Shown here: positions 38,122 through 46,218 of the stretch, one piece after another
Layout: every line of letters begins with the position of its first letter
Numbering within the stretch: position 1 is the stretch's first letter
From: Neptunomonas qingdaonensis
GTDB lineage: Bacteria > Pseudomonadota > Gammaproteobacteria > Pseudomonadales > Balneatricaceae
Length of the DNA: 64,000 bases
Direction of reading: 5' to 3'
Assembly (NCBI RefSeq): GCF_900113275.1
Contig: NZ_FOOU01000007.1
Location: 1-64,000, forward strand
Notes under the pieces: model-generated
Seen by the model: only the letters and a program-made list of their open reading frames with translations
What the model was told of the DNA's origin: nothing
The model's database searches: none
Translations under genes and position numbers: made by a program

Positions 38122-40044
38122 TTACTGGGATTTTCTTACGCGTATATACCATTCAGATAACAGACGAACCTGTTTCTCTGTATAGCCACGTTCGGTCATC
38201 CGTTTTACAAACTCGCCATGCTTGTTCTGCTCATCAGACGATCCTTTCGCATTAAAAGAGATAACGGGGAGCAGGTCCTCAGTATTAGAGAACATTTTTT
38301 TCTCGATGACTGAGCGCATTTTTTCATAGCTAGACCAAGACGGATTCTTACCGTCGTTACTGGCGCGTGCACGCAGAACAAAGTTAACAATTTCATGACG
38401 GAAATCTTTAGGGTTACTGATGCCGGCAGGTTTCTCGATTTTTTCGAGTTCCTCGCTGATCGCTTGTCGGTTCAGAATGTCGCCTGTTTCCGGATCACGG
38501 TATTCCTGATCCTGGATCCAGAAATCGGCATAGGTTACATATCGATCAAAGATATTCTGACCGTACTCAGAATAAGATTCGAGGTAGGCGGTTTGAATCT
38601 CTTTACCCAGGAGTTCGATATATTTAGGGGCAATATATTCTTTAATAAAGCCGATATATTTTTCTTGAACCTCTGGCGCAAATTGTTGCTGTTCAATTTC
38701 TCGTTCCAGCACATACATCAGATGCACTGGGTTAGCAGCTACTTCAGACGAGTCAAAGTTGAAGACTTTTGACAGAATCTTGAAGGCAAAACGTGTCGAT
38801 AGCCCTTTCATGCCTTCATCCACGCCAGCGAGGTCTTTATACTCTTGCATCGACTTGGCTTTAGGATCGGTGTCTTTCAGGTTTTCACCATTATAAACAC
38901 GCATTTTTGAATAAAGATTAGAGTTTTCAGGCTCTTTAAGGCGCGACAGTACAGAAAACTGAGCCAGCATATTCAATGTGTCTGGTGCACAGGGTGCTGC
39001 GTGTAACGAACTATTTTCTAAAAGTTTTTCATAGATTTTTATCTCTTCTGAGATACGTGTGCAATAAGGCACTTTGACAATGTAAACACGGTCAATAAAG
39101 GCCTCATTGGTTTTATTGTTTTTAAATGTCTGCCACTCAGATTCGTTAGAATGGGCGAGAATAATACCGTCGTACGGGATAGCCCCCATTCCTTCGGTAC
39201 TGTTGTAGTTACCTTCCTGAGTTGCCGTTAACAGAGGATGAAGCACCTTGATAGGCGCTTTAAACATCTCAACAAACTCCATGACCCCTTGGTTTGCATG
39301 ACATAAAGCACCCGAAAAGCTGTAAGCATCAGGGTCGTGCTGTGGGAATTCTTCCAGCTTACGGATATCAACCTTACCGACAAGGCAGGAAATATCCTGG
39401 TTGTTTTCATCGCCCGGCTCGGTTTTAGCAATAGCAATCTGATTGAGGATGGAAGGGTAGAGCTTAACCACTTTAAATTTGGAAATATCACCACCGTACT
39501 CATGTAAGCGCTTTACTGCCCACGGTGACATGATACCTTTCAGGTAGCGGCGAGGAATATTGAACTCTTGCTCTAGAATTTCCGCATCTTCAGTAGGGTT
39601 GAATAATCCCAAAGGAGATTCAAACACCGGAGAGCCTTGAATGGCATAAAAGGGGATCTTTTCCATCAGGTATTTCAGGCGTTCGGCTAATGAGGATTTA
39701 CCGCCACCCACCGGGCCTAACAGATAAAGAATCTGTTTGCGCTCTTCCAGTCCCTGTGCCGCATGGCGAAAGTAAGAGACGATATTTTCTATGGCATCTT
39801 CAGCACCATAAAACTCGTTAAACTCCGGATACAGCTTAACCACTTTGTTTGAAAAGATACGGCTCAGACGTGGATCTTTGGCAGTATCAATGAGTTCAGG
39901 CTCACCAATGGCTTTCAGCATACGTTCTGCTGCACTGGCATAAGCCATAGAATCTGTTTTACAGAGCTCGAGATAATCTGTCAGAGACATCTCTTCCTGT
40001 ATCGTTGATGTGTAGCGCGTTTTGTAGTTCTCAAAGATACCCAT
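38122..40044 (-). CDS. prkA: PrkA/YeaG serine protein kinase
   Basis: A kinase of the PrkA/YeaG family (640 aa) with an AAA+-like N-terminal domain and a C-terminal kinase-like domain. Walker A is LLGPVGGGKSSLAERLKYLM (about residue 108), and IPFYAIQGSPVFESPLGLF follows. The C-terminal GISNPKDFRHEIVNFVLRARA region is typical. I chose ATG 40044 (MGIFENYKTRY) over 40053 because it matches family N-termini. It heads the prkA-yeaH-spoVR operon, which in other bacteria is induced in stationary phase or nitrogen stress. The 170-bp upstream region has no clear promoter that I can assign. Confidence 0.95.
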   Translation of the reverse strand: MGIFENYKTRYTSTIQEEMSLTDYLELCKTDSMAYASAAERMLKAIGEPELIDTAKDPRLSRIFSNKVVKLYPEFNEFYGAEDAIENIVSYFRHAAQGLEERKQILYLLGPVGGGKSSLAERLKYLMEKIPFYAIQGSPVFESPLGLFNPTEDAEILEQEFNIPRRYLKGIMSPWAVKRLHEYGGDISKFKVVKLYPSILNQIAIAKTEPGDENNQDISCLVGKVDIRKLEEFPQHDPDAYSFSGALCHANQGVMEFVEMFKAPIKVLHPLLTATQEGNYNSTEGMGAIPYDGIILAHSNESEWQTFKNNKTNEAFIDRVYIVKVPYCTRISEEIKIYEKLLENSSLHAAPCAPDTLNMLAQFSVLSRLKEPENSNLYSKMRVYNGENLKDTDPKAKSMQEYKDLAGVDEGMKGLSTRFAFKILSKVFNFDSSEVAANPVHLMYVLEREIEQQQFAPEVQEKYIGFIKEYIAPKYIELLGKEIQTAYLESYSEYGQNIFDRYVTYADFWIQDQEYRDPETGDILNRQAISEELEKIEKPAGISNPKDFRHEIVNFVLRARASNDGKNPSWSSYEKMRSVIEKKMFSNTEDLLPVISFNAKGSSDEQNKHGEFVKRMTERGYTEKQVRLLSEWYIRVRKSQ

Positions 40045-40223
40045 CGCATTCACCCTTCTGTTTGCTGGCGAGCTAGTTAAGGCGCTGCAGAGAAAAGCTT
40101 TTTTGTAGCACCTGTTTTTTTGTCACGAATTTCATCACTATACTTTCAGTGTAGCTCACGCTGTATATATTTGTACTCGCTAATTTTTAGACATTTTACT
40201 TAAGCTATTGGTTTCAATTTAGT

Positions 40224-41336
40224 TTATTTATCTTCTAGTGAGCTGATAAATATTTTTAAAAAGCGCGCTGCCTCTCCTCCTGTTGCCACTCTGTGGTCAA
40301 AAGTCAATGAAATTGGTAGTACTTTACCGATGACTATTTTGCCTTTTTCAACCAAGGCTGCCTCGTGTATGGCACCGGCACCAATAATGGCGATTTGGGG
40401 GGGGACCACCACCGGTGTCGCATACCTCCCTGCCATGGTGCCAAAGTTGCTGAGCGTGATTGTAGCACCCTGCAATTCAGCTGCAGGAATGGTTCGGGCG
40501 GCTACATCACTGCGTAATTGATTCAGTCCGTCGCGAAGTTCAGCGTCTGAGCGCCCGGCAATATTTCTTAAAACGGGTACAAATAGCCCTTTTTCTGTAT
40601 CAACAGCAACCCCAAGATCAATGTGCTTATGTTGGCGAAGCGTCAGTTGTTGGCCGTCAAACCAGCTATTGATAATAGGTTCGCTCTGGCATGCTGCTTT
40701 AATCGCCTGAATCAATCGCATGGTGATATCTGTTTTTTGCGGCCAGTGGCTGATATTTGCATCTTCAAACAGTGAGACGGGGACGATTTGAGCATGCGCC
40801 TGGCTCATATTAATCGCCATATGCTTACGTACGCCTTTTAGCCGTTCTGGTGCGCCAAATTGGCGTTTGTAGCGGGCCGCCTGTTCAATATCGCCTACGC
40901 TGATTGAGCCTTGATGCCCTGTTCCTTTAATTGTATCAAGATCAATATCAAGACGGTTGGCAAGCGCCCTGCCTGCTGAACTGGTACGTTGCCGGCGGTG
41001 TGCTAACGAGCTGGGCGACGCGCCAATCATAAAATCATCTTCCTGGGAGGTGCTATCGGCTTTACTCAGCGAACCGACGACGGTGCCACTGTCCTCTTCT
41101 TCATCGGTAACAAATTCGACCAGCGGCTCTCCTGTGTGTACGGTGTCACCTTCAGCGCCGAATAAATGCGCAATGGTGCCGGTTTGAGGAGAGGGTACAT
41201 CGATCACTGCTTTGGCTGTTTCAACAGACACCAGTAACTGATCTTCATCGACATGATCGCCTTCTTTGACGTGCCATTCCAGAATATCCGCTTCAGGCAG
41301 CCCTTCTCCAAGGTCCGGTAGTTTGAAATATTTCAT
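40224..41336 (-). CDS. bkdB: Branched-chain 2-oxoacid dehydrogenase E2 (dihydrolipoyl acyltransferase)
   Basis: E2 core (370 aa) that moves the acyl group from E1 to CoA. A single lipoyl domain at residues 1-80 carries the lipoyl lysine in SVETAKAVIDVPSP. The E3/E1-binding domain is at about 118-152 (SSAGRALANRLDIDLDTIKGTG). The catalytic domain ends with SLTFDHRVATGGEAARFL, with the active-site DHRxxxGG. Its composition and context after E1 genes and leucine dehydrogenase indicate a branched-chain complex rather than pyruvate dehydrogenase. No E3 gene follows. Confidence 0.93.
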   Translation of the reverse strand: MKYFKLPDLGEGLPEADILEWHVKEGDHVDEDQLLVSVETAKAVIDVPSPQTGTIAHLFGAEGDTVHTGEPLVEFVTDEEEDSGTVVGSLSKADSTSQEDDFMIGASPSSLAHRRQRTSSAGRALANRLDIDLDTIKGTGHQGSISVGDIEQAARYKRQFGAPERLKGVRKHMAINMSQAHAQIVPVSLFEDANISHWPQKTDITMRLIQAIKAACQSEPIINSWFDGQQLTLRQHKHIDLGVAVDTEKGLFVPVLRNIAGRSDAELRDGLNQLRSDVAARTIPAAELQGATITLSNFGTMAGRYATPVVVPPQIAIIGAGAIHEAALVEKGKIVIGKVLPISLTFDHRVATGGEAARFLKIFISSLEDK

Positions 41337-41427
41337 AGCAGTACAACTCCTAATCAGAACCCTTTAGCTCAGCTTTCTATTTCATACGTTAGCTCAGCTT
41401 TTTAGATCAGCCCTGTTGCTCATTCCT

Positions 41428-42417
41428 TTAATTAAATTCCAGTGTACGTTTGACGGCGTCGACTATCTGATCCGTGTGTGGCATATACTGGTCTTCCAGT
41501 CGAAAATAGGGCATGACCGTATCGTAACCGCCGACACGTGCGATAGGTGCTCGTAAATCAAGTAACGCTTCCGTTGCCAGTATGCTGGCAATTTCTGAGC
41601 CAACTGAACACGTTATGGGAGCCTCATGAATGATCACGCAGCGACCGGTTTTTCCAACGGAGGCGAGTAGGGTTTCCCTGTCAATCGGGTTCAGAGTTGC
41701 TACATCAATCACTTCACATTGGATATCTTCATCAGCCAGTTGGCTGGCGGCTTCCAGTGTTTCCTTAATCATTGAACCCCAACTGATTAAACTGATGTCG
41801 CTGCCTTCACGTAATGTAAAACAGGTATCCAGGGGGAGTGCTTTGCCATTATCCTCAACGTGCTGATTCTGACTGCGGTAAATGCGTTTAGGTTCCAGAA
41901 AGATAACCGGGTCAGGGTTTTGAATAGCGGCCAATAAAAGGCCATAAGCCCGTTGTGGAGAGGAAGGGGTAACGACTCGCAATCCGGGAATATGGGCAAA
42001 TAATGCTTCAGTGCTTTCTGAATGATGCTCTGGTGCATGAATACCGCCACCATAGGGTGCACGAATCACTAACGGGCAGCTTAGGCGGCCACGGGTTCGG
42101 TTACGCATTCGCGCGGCATGGCAGACAATTTGTTCCATAGCAGGGAAGATAAACCCCATAAACTGGATTTCAGCAACGGGCTTTAAGCCTTGCACGGCCA
42201 TGCCTACGGTTAAACCGGCAATCATATTTTCGGCTAAAGGCGTGTCCATAACCCGCTTTATGCCAAAGGCTTCCTTGAGGCCAACGGTGGCACGGAAAAC
42301 CCCGCCATTAGTCGCTACGTCTTCACCGAGCAGGATCACATCTGCATCGTCTTGCATGGCACGATGTAACGCCAGATTAATGGCCTCAACCATACAGATA
42401 GCTTCTTCGCTTTTCAT
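41428..42417 (-). CDS. bkdA2: Branched-chain 2-oxoacid dehydrogenase E1 beta subunit
   Basis: E1 beta (329 aa), which with E1 alpha decarboxylates 3-methyl-2-oxo acids using thiamine diphosphate. Motifs GEDVATNGGVFRATVGL, DTPLAENMIAGLTVGMA, APYGGGIHAPEHHSES and SCSVGSEIA-type CSVGSEIA are visible. It overlaps the alpha gene by 4 nt; a gap of 91 bp separates it from E2. Confidence 0.94.
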   Translation of the reverse strand: MKSEEAICMVEAINLALHRAMQDDADVILLGEDVATNGGVFRATVGLKEAFGIKRVMDTPLAENMIAGLTVGMAVQGLKPVAEIQFMGFIFPAMEQIVCHAARMRNRTRGRLSCPLVIRAPYGGGIHAPEHHSESTEALFAHIPGLRVVTPSSPQRAYGLLLAAIQNPDPVIFLEPKRIYRSQNQHVEDNGKALPLDTCFTLREGSDISLISWGSMIKETLEAASQLADEDIQCEVIDVATLNPIDRETLLASVGKTGRCVIIHEAPITCSVGSEIASILATEALLDLRAPIARVGGYDTVMPYFRLEDQYMPHTDQIVDAVKRTLEFN

Positions 42418-43520
42418 GATTGTGCCTCCTTGTGATTCTGCTGCTGCCCTTGGTTTTGACTGCGTGAGACGGCTATATCCCGTTGTTTAGACAGCTGCGC
42501 CGGGAGGTCGGCATAAAGGTAATCGAATATGCTGCTGACCGGCTGGGGAGGTGTCTCCAAATACTCATCGACGGCTTCCTGTATCTGTTGAGTCGCTTGT
42601 TGAAGCCATTCGGTTTCATTGTTTTCCTGCCACCAGCCTTGCGCATGAAGATAGTCACGCAAACGCTTGATGGGTTCTTTTTCCCAACCGCTTTTTAACG
42701 CTTCAGGAGGGCGATAGCGGGTCGCGTCGTCTGCAGTCGTATGGTCAGATAATCGATAACTAACCGCTTCAATTACGGTCGGCCCTTTGCCATCCCGTGC
42801 GCGTTGTAATGCCTGCTCAACACTTTGATGCAGGGCAACAACATCATTACCATCCACCTGTTCGCCACGGATACCGGCACCCAGTGCTTTTTGTGCAAGT
42901 GTGGGGGCGATAGATTGCAATGATCGGGGTACCGAAATAGCCCATTGATTATTGTTGATAATGAAAACAACCGGTAGTTGCCAGACGCCGGCAACATTCA
43001 GTGCTTCCGGGAAATCGCCTTTTGAGGTTGCCCCGTCCCCCAGCATGCAGACGGTGGCGCGCTGTTGGTCGCGAATTTTGATCGCTGAGGCAATACCACA
43101 GGCATGTAAGCATTGCGTGGCGATTGGCACGCAATTAGGCAGATCCTCTGCTTGTGCTGCTGTACTGTTACCTCGTTCGTCACCGCCCCAGTAGAGCAAG
43201 ATATCGGATAGCTTCATACCACGAATCATCTGCATTACATGGTTGCGGTAATAAGGAACAAGCACGTCTTCTTTTGACATCAATGAGGCGGTTACCACAT
43301 CGATCGCTTCACAACCCGATGAAGAGGCATAGGTTCCTAACTGTCCGGTTCGCTGCAACGCGATCGCCTTATTGTCAAACTGACGGGCGATCACCATTAG
43401 TTTGTAGTACTCGATCAGCGTTTTATCTACCTGTGCCCATTCGGGTAGGGGGGTTATGACCTGACTATGTTCATTAATGAACTGAGAAAAAGTAATCTGG
43501 CCTTTATAGGAAATATTCAT
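42414..43520 (-). CDS. bkdA1: Branched-chain 2-oxoacid dehydrogenase E1 alpha subunit
   Basis: E1 alpha (368 aa). The thiamine diphosphate-binding motif GDGATSKGDFPEALNVAGVW (about residues 157-176) ends with the FIINNNQWA strand. The phosphorylation-loop region YRLSDHTTADDATRYR has the form of branched-chain E1 alpha. It overlaps leucine dehydrogenase and E1 beta by 4 nt each, so all are co-translated. Confidence 0.94.
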   Translation of the reverse strand: MNISYKGQITFSQFINEHSQVITPLPEWAQVDKTLIEYYKLMVIARQFDNKAIALQRTGQLGTYASSSGCEAIDVVTASLMSKEDVLVPYYRNHVMQMIRGMKLSDILLYWGGDERGNSTAAQAEDLPNCVPIATQCLHACGIASAIKIRDQQRATVCMLGDGATSKGDFPEALNVAGVWQLPVVFIINNNQWAISVPRSLQSIAPTLAQKALGAGIRGEQVDGNDVVALHQSVEQALQRARDGKGPTVIEAVSYRLSDHTTADDATRYRPPEALKSGWEKEPIKRLRDYLHAQGWWQENNETEWLQQATQQIQEAVDEYLETPPQPVSSIFDYLYADLPAQLSKQRDIAVSRSQNQGQQQNHKEAQS

Positions 43521-44575
43521 GAGATGATCCTCCTATCATCGCGTGAGTGAAATGCTGCTGCGCTGATGATAGATTCAGCTTGCTGATTGGCTAAAGCAAA
43601 CGGGGGAATAGAGCTTGTTTGCGATGCACTGAAAAGCTGAGTTAATGTTTTCCCAATATTGGCGACCTGATGATGAATTGTCTGTGGGTCTTCCTTGGCA
43701 TGTGCTAATGCGACAAAAATAAGACCGCCACTGTTAATGACATAATCAGGCACATAAAGAATCTGGCGTCTGTCCAGTGCATAACCATCTTCAGACGTGA
43801 GTAATTGATTGTTGGCTGAACCCGCTATAATCTGCGCTTTTATCTGCCCGATGGTATTTTTATTCAGCACACCGCCTAAACCACAGGGACAGAAAATATC
43901 GACATCGGTTGCGTATATATCATCCGGAGCGACCGCCTTAGCTTTGTATTCTTCAACGGCTGTTTTCATCAGCGACGTGTTGATATCGGTCACCGTCAGA
44001 TGTGCTCCTTCCATCGATAAATGCGAAGCGACTGCCATACCCACATGCCCCAAACCCTGTATAGCAATACGAATACCTTCCAGGTTGTCTTTATCGAAAA
44101 GGTGTTTGACCGCTGATTTAATGCCTTCAATAACGCCGAGTGAGGTGTAAGTTGACGGATCACCTGCGGAGGAGGTGCACGACACCCACCGGGTTTTTTC
44201 AGCAATAGCATCCATATCCGTAGTGAGTGTGCCGCTGTCCATCGCGGTAATGTAGCGTCCTTGTAGCTGATCAATACACTCACCAAAAGCGAGCATCAGT
44301 GCGCGGCGATCAAAAGGTTTCCGAGGTTTAATAATGACGGACTTTCCGCCACCGTGAGGTAAGCCTGCTAAGGCCGCCTTGTAACTCATCCCTTTTGCTA
44401 GCCTGAGCGCGTCCTGAATGGCATCGTCGTGTGTGGTGTATTCAATAAAGCGACAACCGCCGATGGCCGCGCCCAGCGCGGTCGAATGAATCGCGATAAT
44501 GGCTTGCAGACCCGTTGCCGCATCATGGAAAAGGTGTAGGTCTGAAGCGCCTTGGTATTCCATCTGGGTAAACAT
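43517..44575 (-). CDS. ldh: Leucine dehydrogenase (branched-chain amino acid dehydrogenase)
   Basis: NAD-dependent deaminating dehydrogenase (352 aa) that converts leucine, valine and isoleucine to 2-oxo acids, feeding the E1/E2 genes downstream. The catalytic lysine is in LPHGGGKSVII (about residue 81), and the Rossmann motif GLGHVGMAVASHL follows. GSANNQL and PDYVINSGGLIFVA are further family blocks. ATG 44575 has a perfect GGAGG 8 nt upstream; the longer frame to 44611 adds 12 unconserved residues. It heads the ldh-bkdA1-A2-bkdB operon. Confidence 0.95.
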   Translation of the reverse strand: MFTQMEYQGASDLHLFHDAATGLQAIIAIHSTALGAAIGGCRFIEYTTHDDAIQDALRLAKGMSYKAALAGLPHGGGKSVIIKPRKPFDRRALMLAFGECIDQLQGRYITAMDSGTLTTDMDAIAEKTRWVSCTSSAGDPSTYTSLGVIEGIKSAVKHLFDKDNLEGIRIAIQGLGHVGMAVASHLSMEGAHLTVTDINTSLMKTAVEEYKAKAVAPDDIYATDVDIFCPCGLGGVLNKNTIGQIKAQIIAGSANNQLLTSEDGYALDRRQILYVPDYVINSGGLIFVALAHAKEDPQTIHHQVANIGKTLTQLFSASQTSSIPPFALANQQAESIISAAAFHSRDDRRIIS

Positions 44576-44605
44576 AACGGGATCCTCCGCTGCTGTTAAC
44601 TGTGG

Positions 44606-44619
44606 AAACAAGCTTGTTT
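44606..44619. promoter_or_regulatory. 14-bp palindrome in the ldh-bkd leader
   Basis: AAACAAGCTTGTTT is a perfect 14-bp palindrome 30 bp upstream of the ldh start codon. The position suits an operator for a dimeric regulator of branched-chain catabolism, but it has no T run, so it is unlikely to be a terminator. Confidence 0.4.
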
Positions 44620-44976
44620 AATACAGCTGCATTTAATATTAGTTATATTCTGGATAACACAAATTAACAGAAAATTCCGCCAGTTTTTATGAGTGAAATA
44701 TGACCGGAGAAATTTATTTTGCATTGCAGCAGAATATGAAAGCGTGCTTCAAACAGGTGCTTTATGCGTTATATCGGTAAGCGTTATGCTATTTTTGTGC
44801 ATTGAAGCAAACAAAAAAATATTTAAAATAAACTCATTGTTAAGAAGGGTTGAGTATGCTTGTTGATAAAGTACAATTGACATAAATAAAATGTAAACAA
44901 GCTCCGTTTTACAGGGTATGAGTGCTACATTACATACTATAAATTTTTTTTCAGGCCTTAGTGGTTCGGGTTATTC
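44620..44976. other. AT-rich divergent intergenic region
   Basis: A 357-bp gap between ldh and the L,D-transpeptidase gene without any credible frame. It should contain both promoters. On the plus strand TTTACA at 44908 and CATACT at 44933 (19-bp spacing) is a plausible but imperfect pair; a perfect TTGACA at 44877 has no matching -10. Confidence 0.45.
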
Positions 44977-46173
44977 ATGCGCAAGCTTAAAACAGTTCTC
45001 TTTAGTGTATTGTTGAGCAGTTCTTTTTCACTCCATGCCGCATCAGATTATGGTATATCTGAGGGTAATGAAGAGCTGCTGTTAAAAGGCTTAGAGTCAT
45101 TGGCGGCACAGCAATTTGATACAGCATTAACGCAATTCAAAGAACTAACACAGAAACGTCCGGATTTTCGTTTGGCTCAGTTGGTTTATGGTGATTTGCT
45201 GGTCGCACAAACTAACCCTTTGGGGCAGATTGGTAGTGAAACAAAACAACGCAGGAAAGAGATCGATGGTTTAATTGATGAGGCGCGTGCCAGAATCCTG
45301 ATCAGTAAAGATAAGCCGGTGCCAGGTTATGTACCGCAAAGCCTGATCAAAATGAGTGATGACCAAAAATATGTCATTGTTGTTGATGCAAAGTTTTCTC
45401 GATTATTTGTGTTTGAAAATCGTAACGGGGTGCCCGTACTCATCAAAGATTTTTATGCATCCTATGGTCGTGGTGGTATAGAAAAGAGAAAACAAGGTGA
45501 CCTGAAAACACCTTTAGGCGTGTACTTTGTGACGGATCGCTTTTTGGATGAGCGCCTCCCGGAGCGCTATGGTTCAGGCGCTTTGCCCATCAACTATCCT
45601 AATGTGTGGGATTCACGTAACGGCCATACCGGTAATGGTATATGGCTGCATGGTTCGCCAGTCGATACCTATAGCCGGCCACCTAAAGCCAGTGAGGGCT
45701 GTATTTCTCTGACTAATCCGGATTTTATTGATCTTGATAAGCTGGTGAATATTAAAAATACACCGGTGCTGATCGGCAGCAATATGAAATGGATCGATCA
45801 GCAGTCCTGGGTTGAGCAACAGAAAGAGATTGAGCAATATGTAGAAAAATGGCGTGTCGACTGGGAGAGCCAGGAGCACAGCCGCTATATTACAAATTAT
45901 TCTAAGCAATATCGTGATGCTTCGCGAGACTTCAACTCCTTTTCCGAATACAAACAACGCGTCAATGCGAGTAAGCGCTTTATCAAAGTGGGTTTGAAAG
46001 ATGTCAGTCTTTTCACATACCCGAATGATCCAAACTTGATGGTCGCCACCTTTAATCAGGATTACCAATCCGATAGCTATCAAGGTGAATCGATTAAACG
46101 CCAGTATTGGGTGAAAGAAGAGGGGCATTGGAGAATAGCTTATGAGGGCGACCCTTCCCGAGGAATCCCTTAA
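44977..46173 (+). CDS. L,D-transpeptidase (YkuD) with C-terminal NTF2-like domain
   Basis: Exported enzyme (398 aa) predicted to form L,D-crosslinks in peptidoglycan or attach proteins to it. Signal peptide to about residue 21 (SFSLHA). A short TPR-like helical stretch is at 30-75. The YkuD catalytic domain (about 131-268) has KYVIVVDAKFSRLFVFE, His225 (WLHGSPVD) and nucleophile Cys242 in ASEGCISLTNPD. Residues 284-390 form an NTF2/SnoaL-like domain seen in some Ldts (VEKWRVDWESQ ... FIKVGLKDV ... FNQDYQSDSYQ ... GHWRIAYEG). The same domain occurs in the next two genes, so they may form one envelope system. Confidence 0.92.
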   Translation: MRKLKTVLFSVLLSSSFSLHAASDYGISEGNEELLLKGLESLAAQQFDTALTQFKELTQKRPDFRLAQLVYGDLLVAQTNPLGQIGSETKQRRKEIDGLIDEARARILISKDKPVPGYVPQSLIKMSDDQKYVIVVDAKFSRLFVFENRNGVPVLIKDFYASYGRGGIEKRKQGDLKTPLGVYFVTDRFLDERLPERYGSGALPINYPNVWDSRNGHTGNGIWLHGSPVDTYSRPPKASEGCISLTNPDFIDLDKLVNIKNTPVLIGSNMKWIDQQSWVEQQKEIEQYVEKWRVDWESQEHSRYITNYSKQYRDASRDFNSFSEYKQRVNASKRFIKVGLKDVSLFTYPNDPNLMVATFNQDYQSDSYQGESIKRQYWVKEEGHWRIAYEGDPSRGIP

Positions 46174-46218
46174 ATATCTGCTCCTGATATCAAAACAGTT
46201 GTGTGCTAAGAGTTATTA

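Noticed and set aside
43154-43459. 101-codon plus-strand frame within the E1 alpha gene
   Set aside because: Shadow of bkdA1; no binding site, no recognisable protein.
44877-44882. Perfect TTGACA as a -35 element for the L,D-transpeptidase gene
   Set aside because: No acceptable -10 occurs 16-18 bp downstream, so it is probably chance in an AT-rich region.
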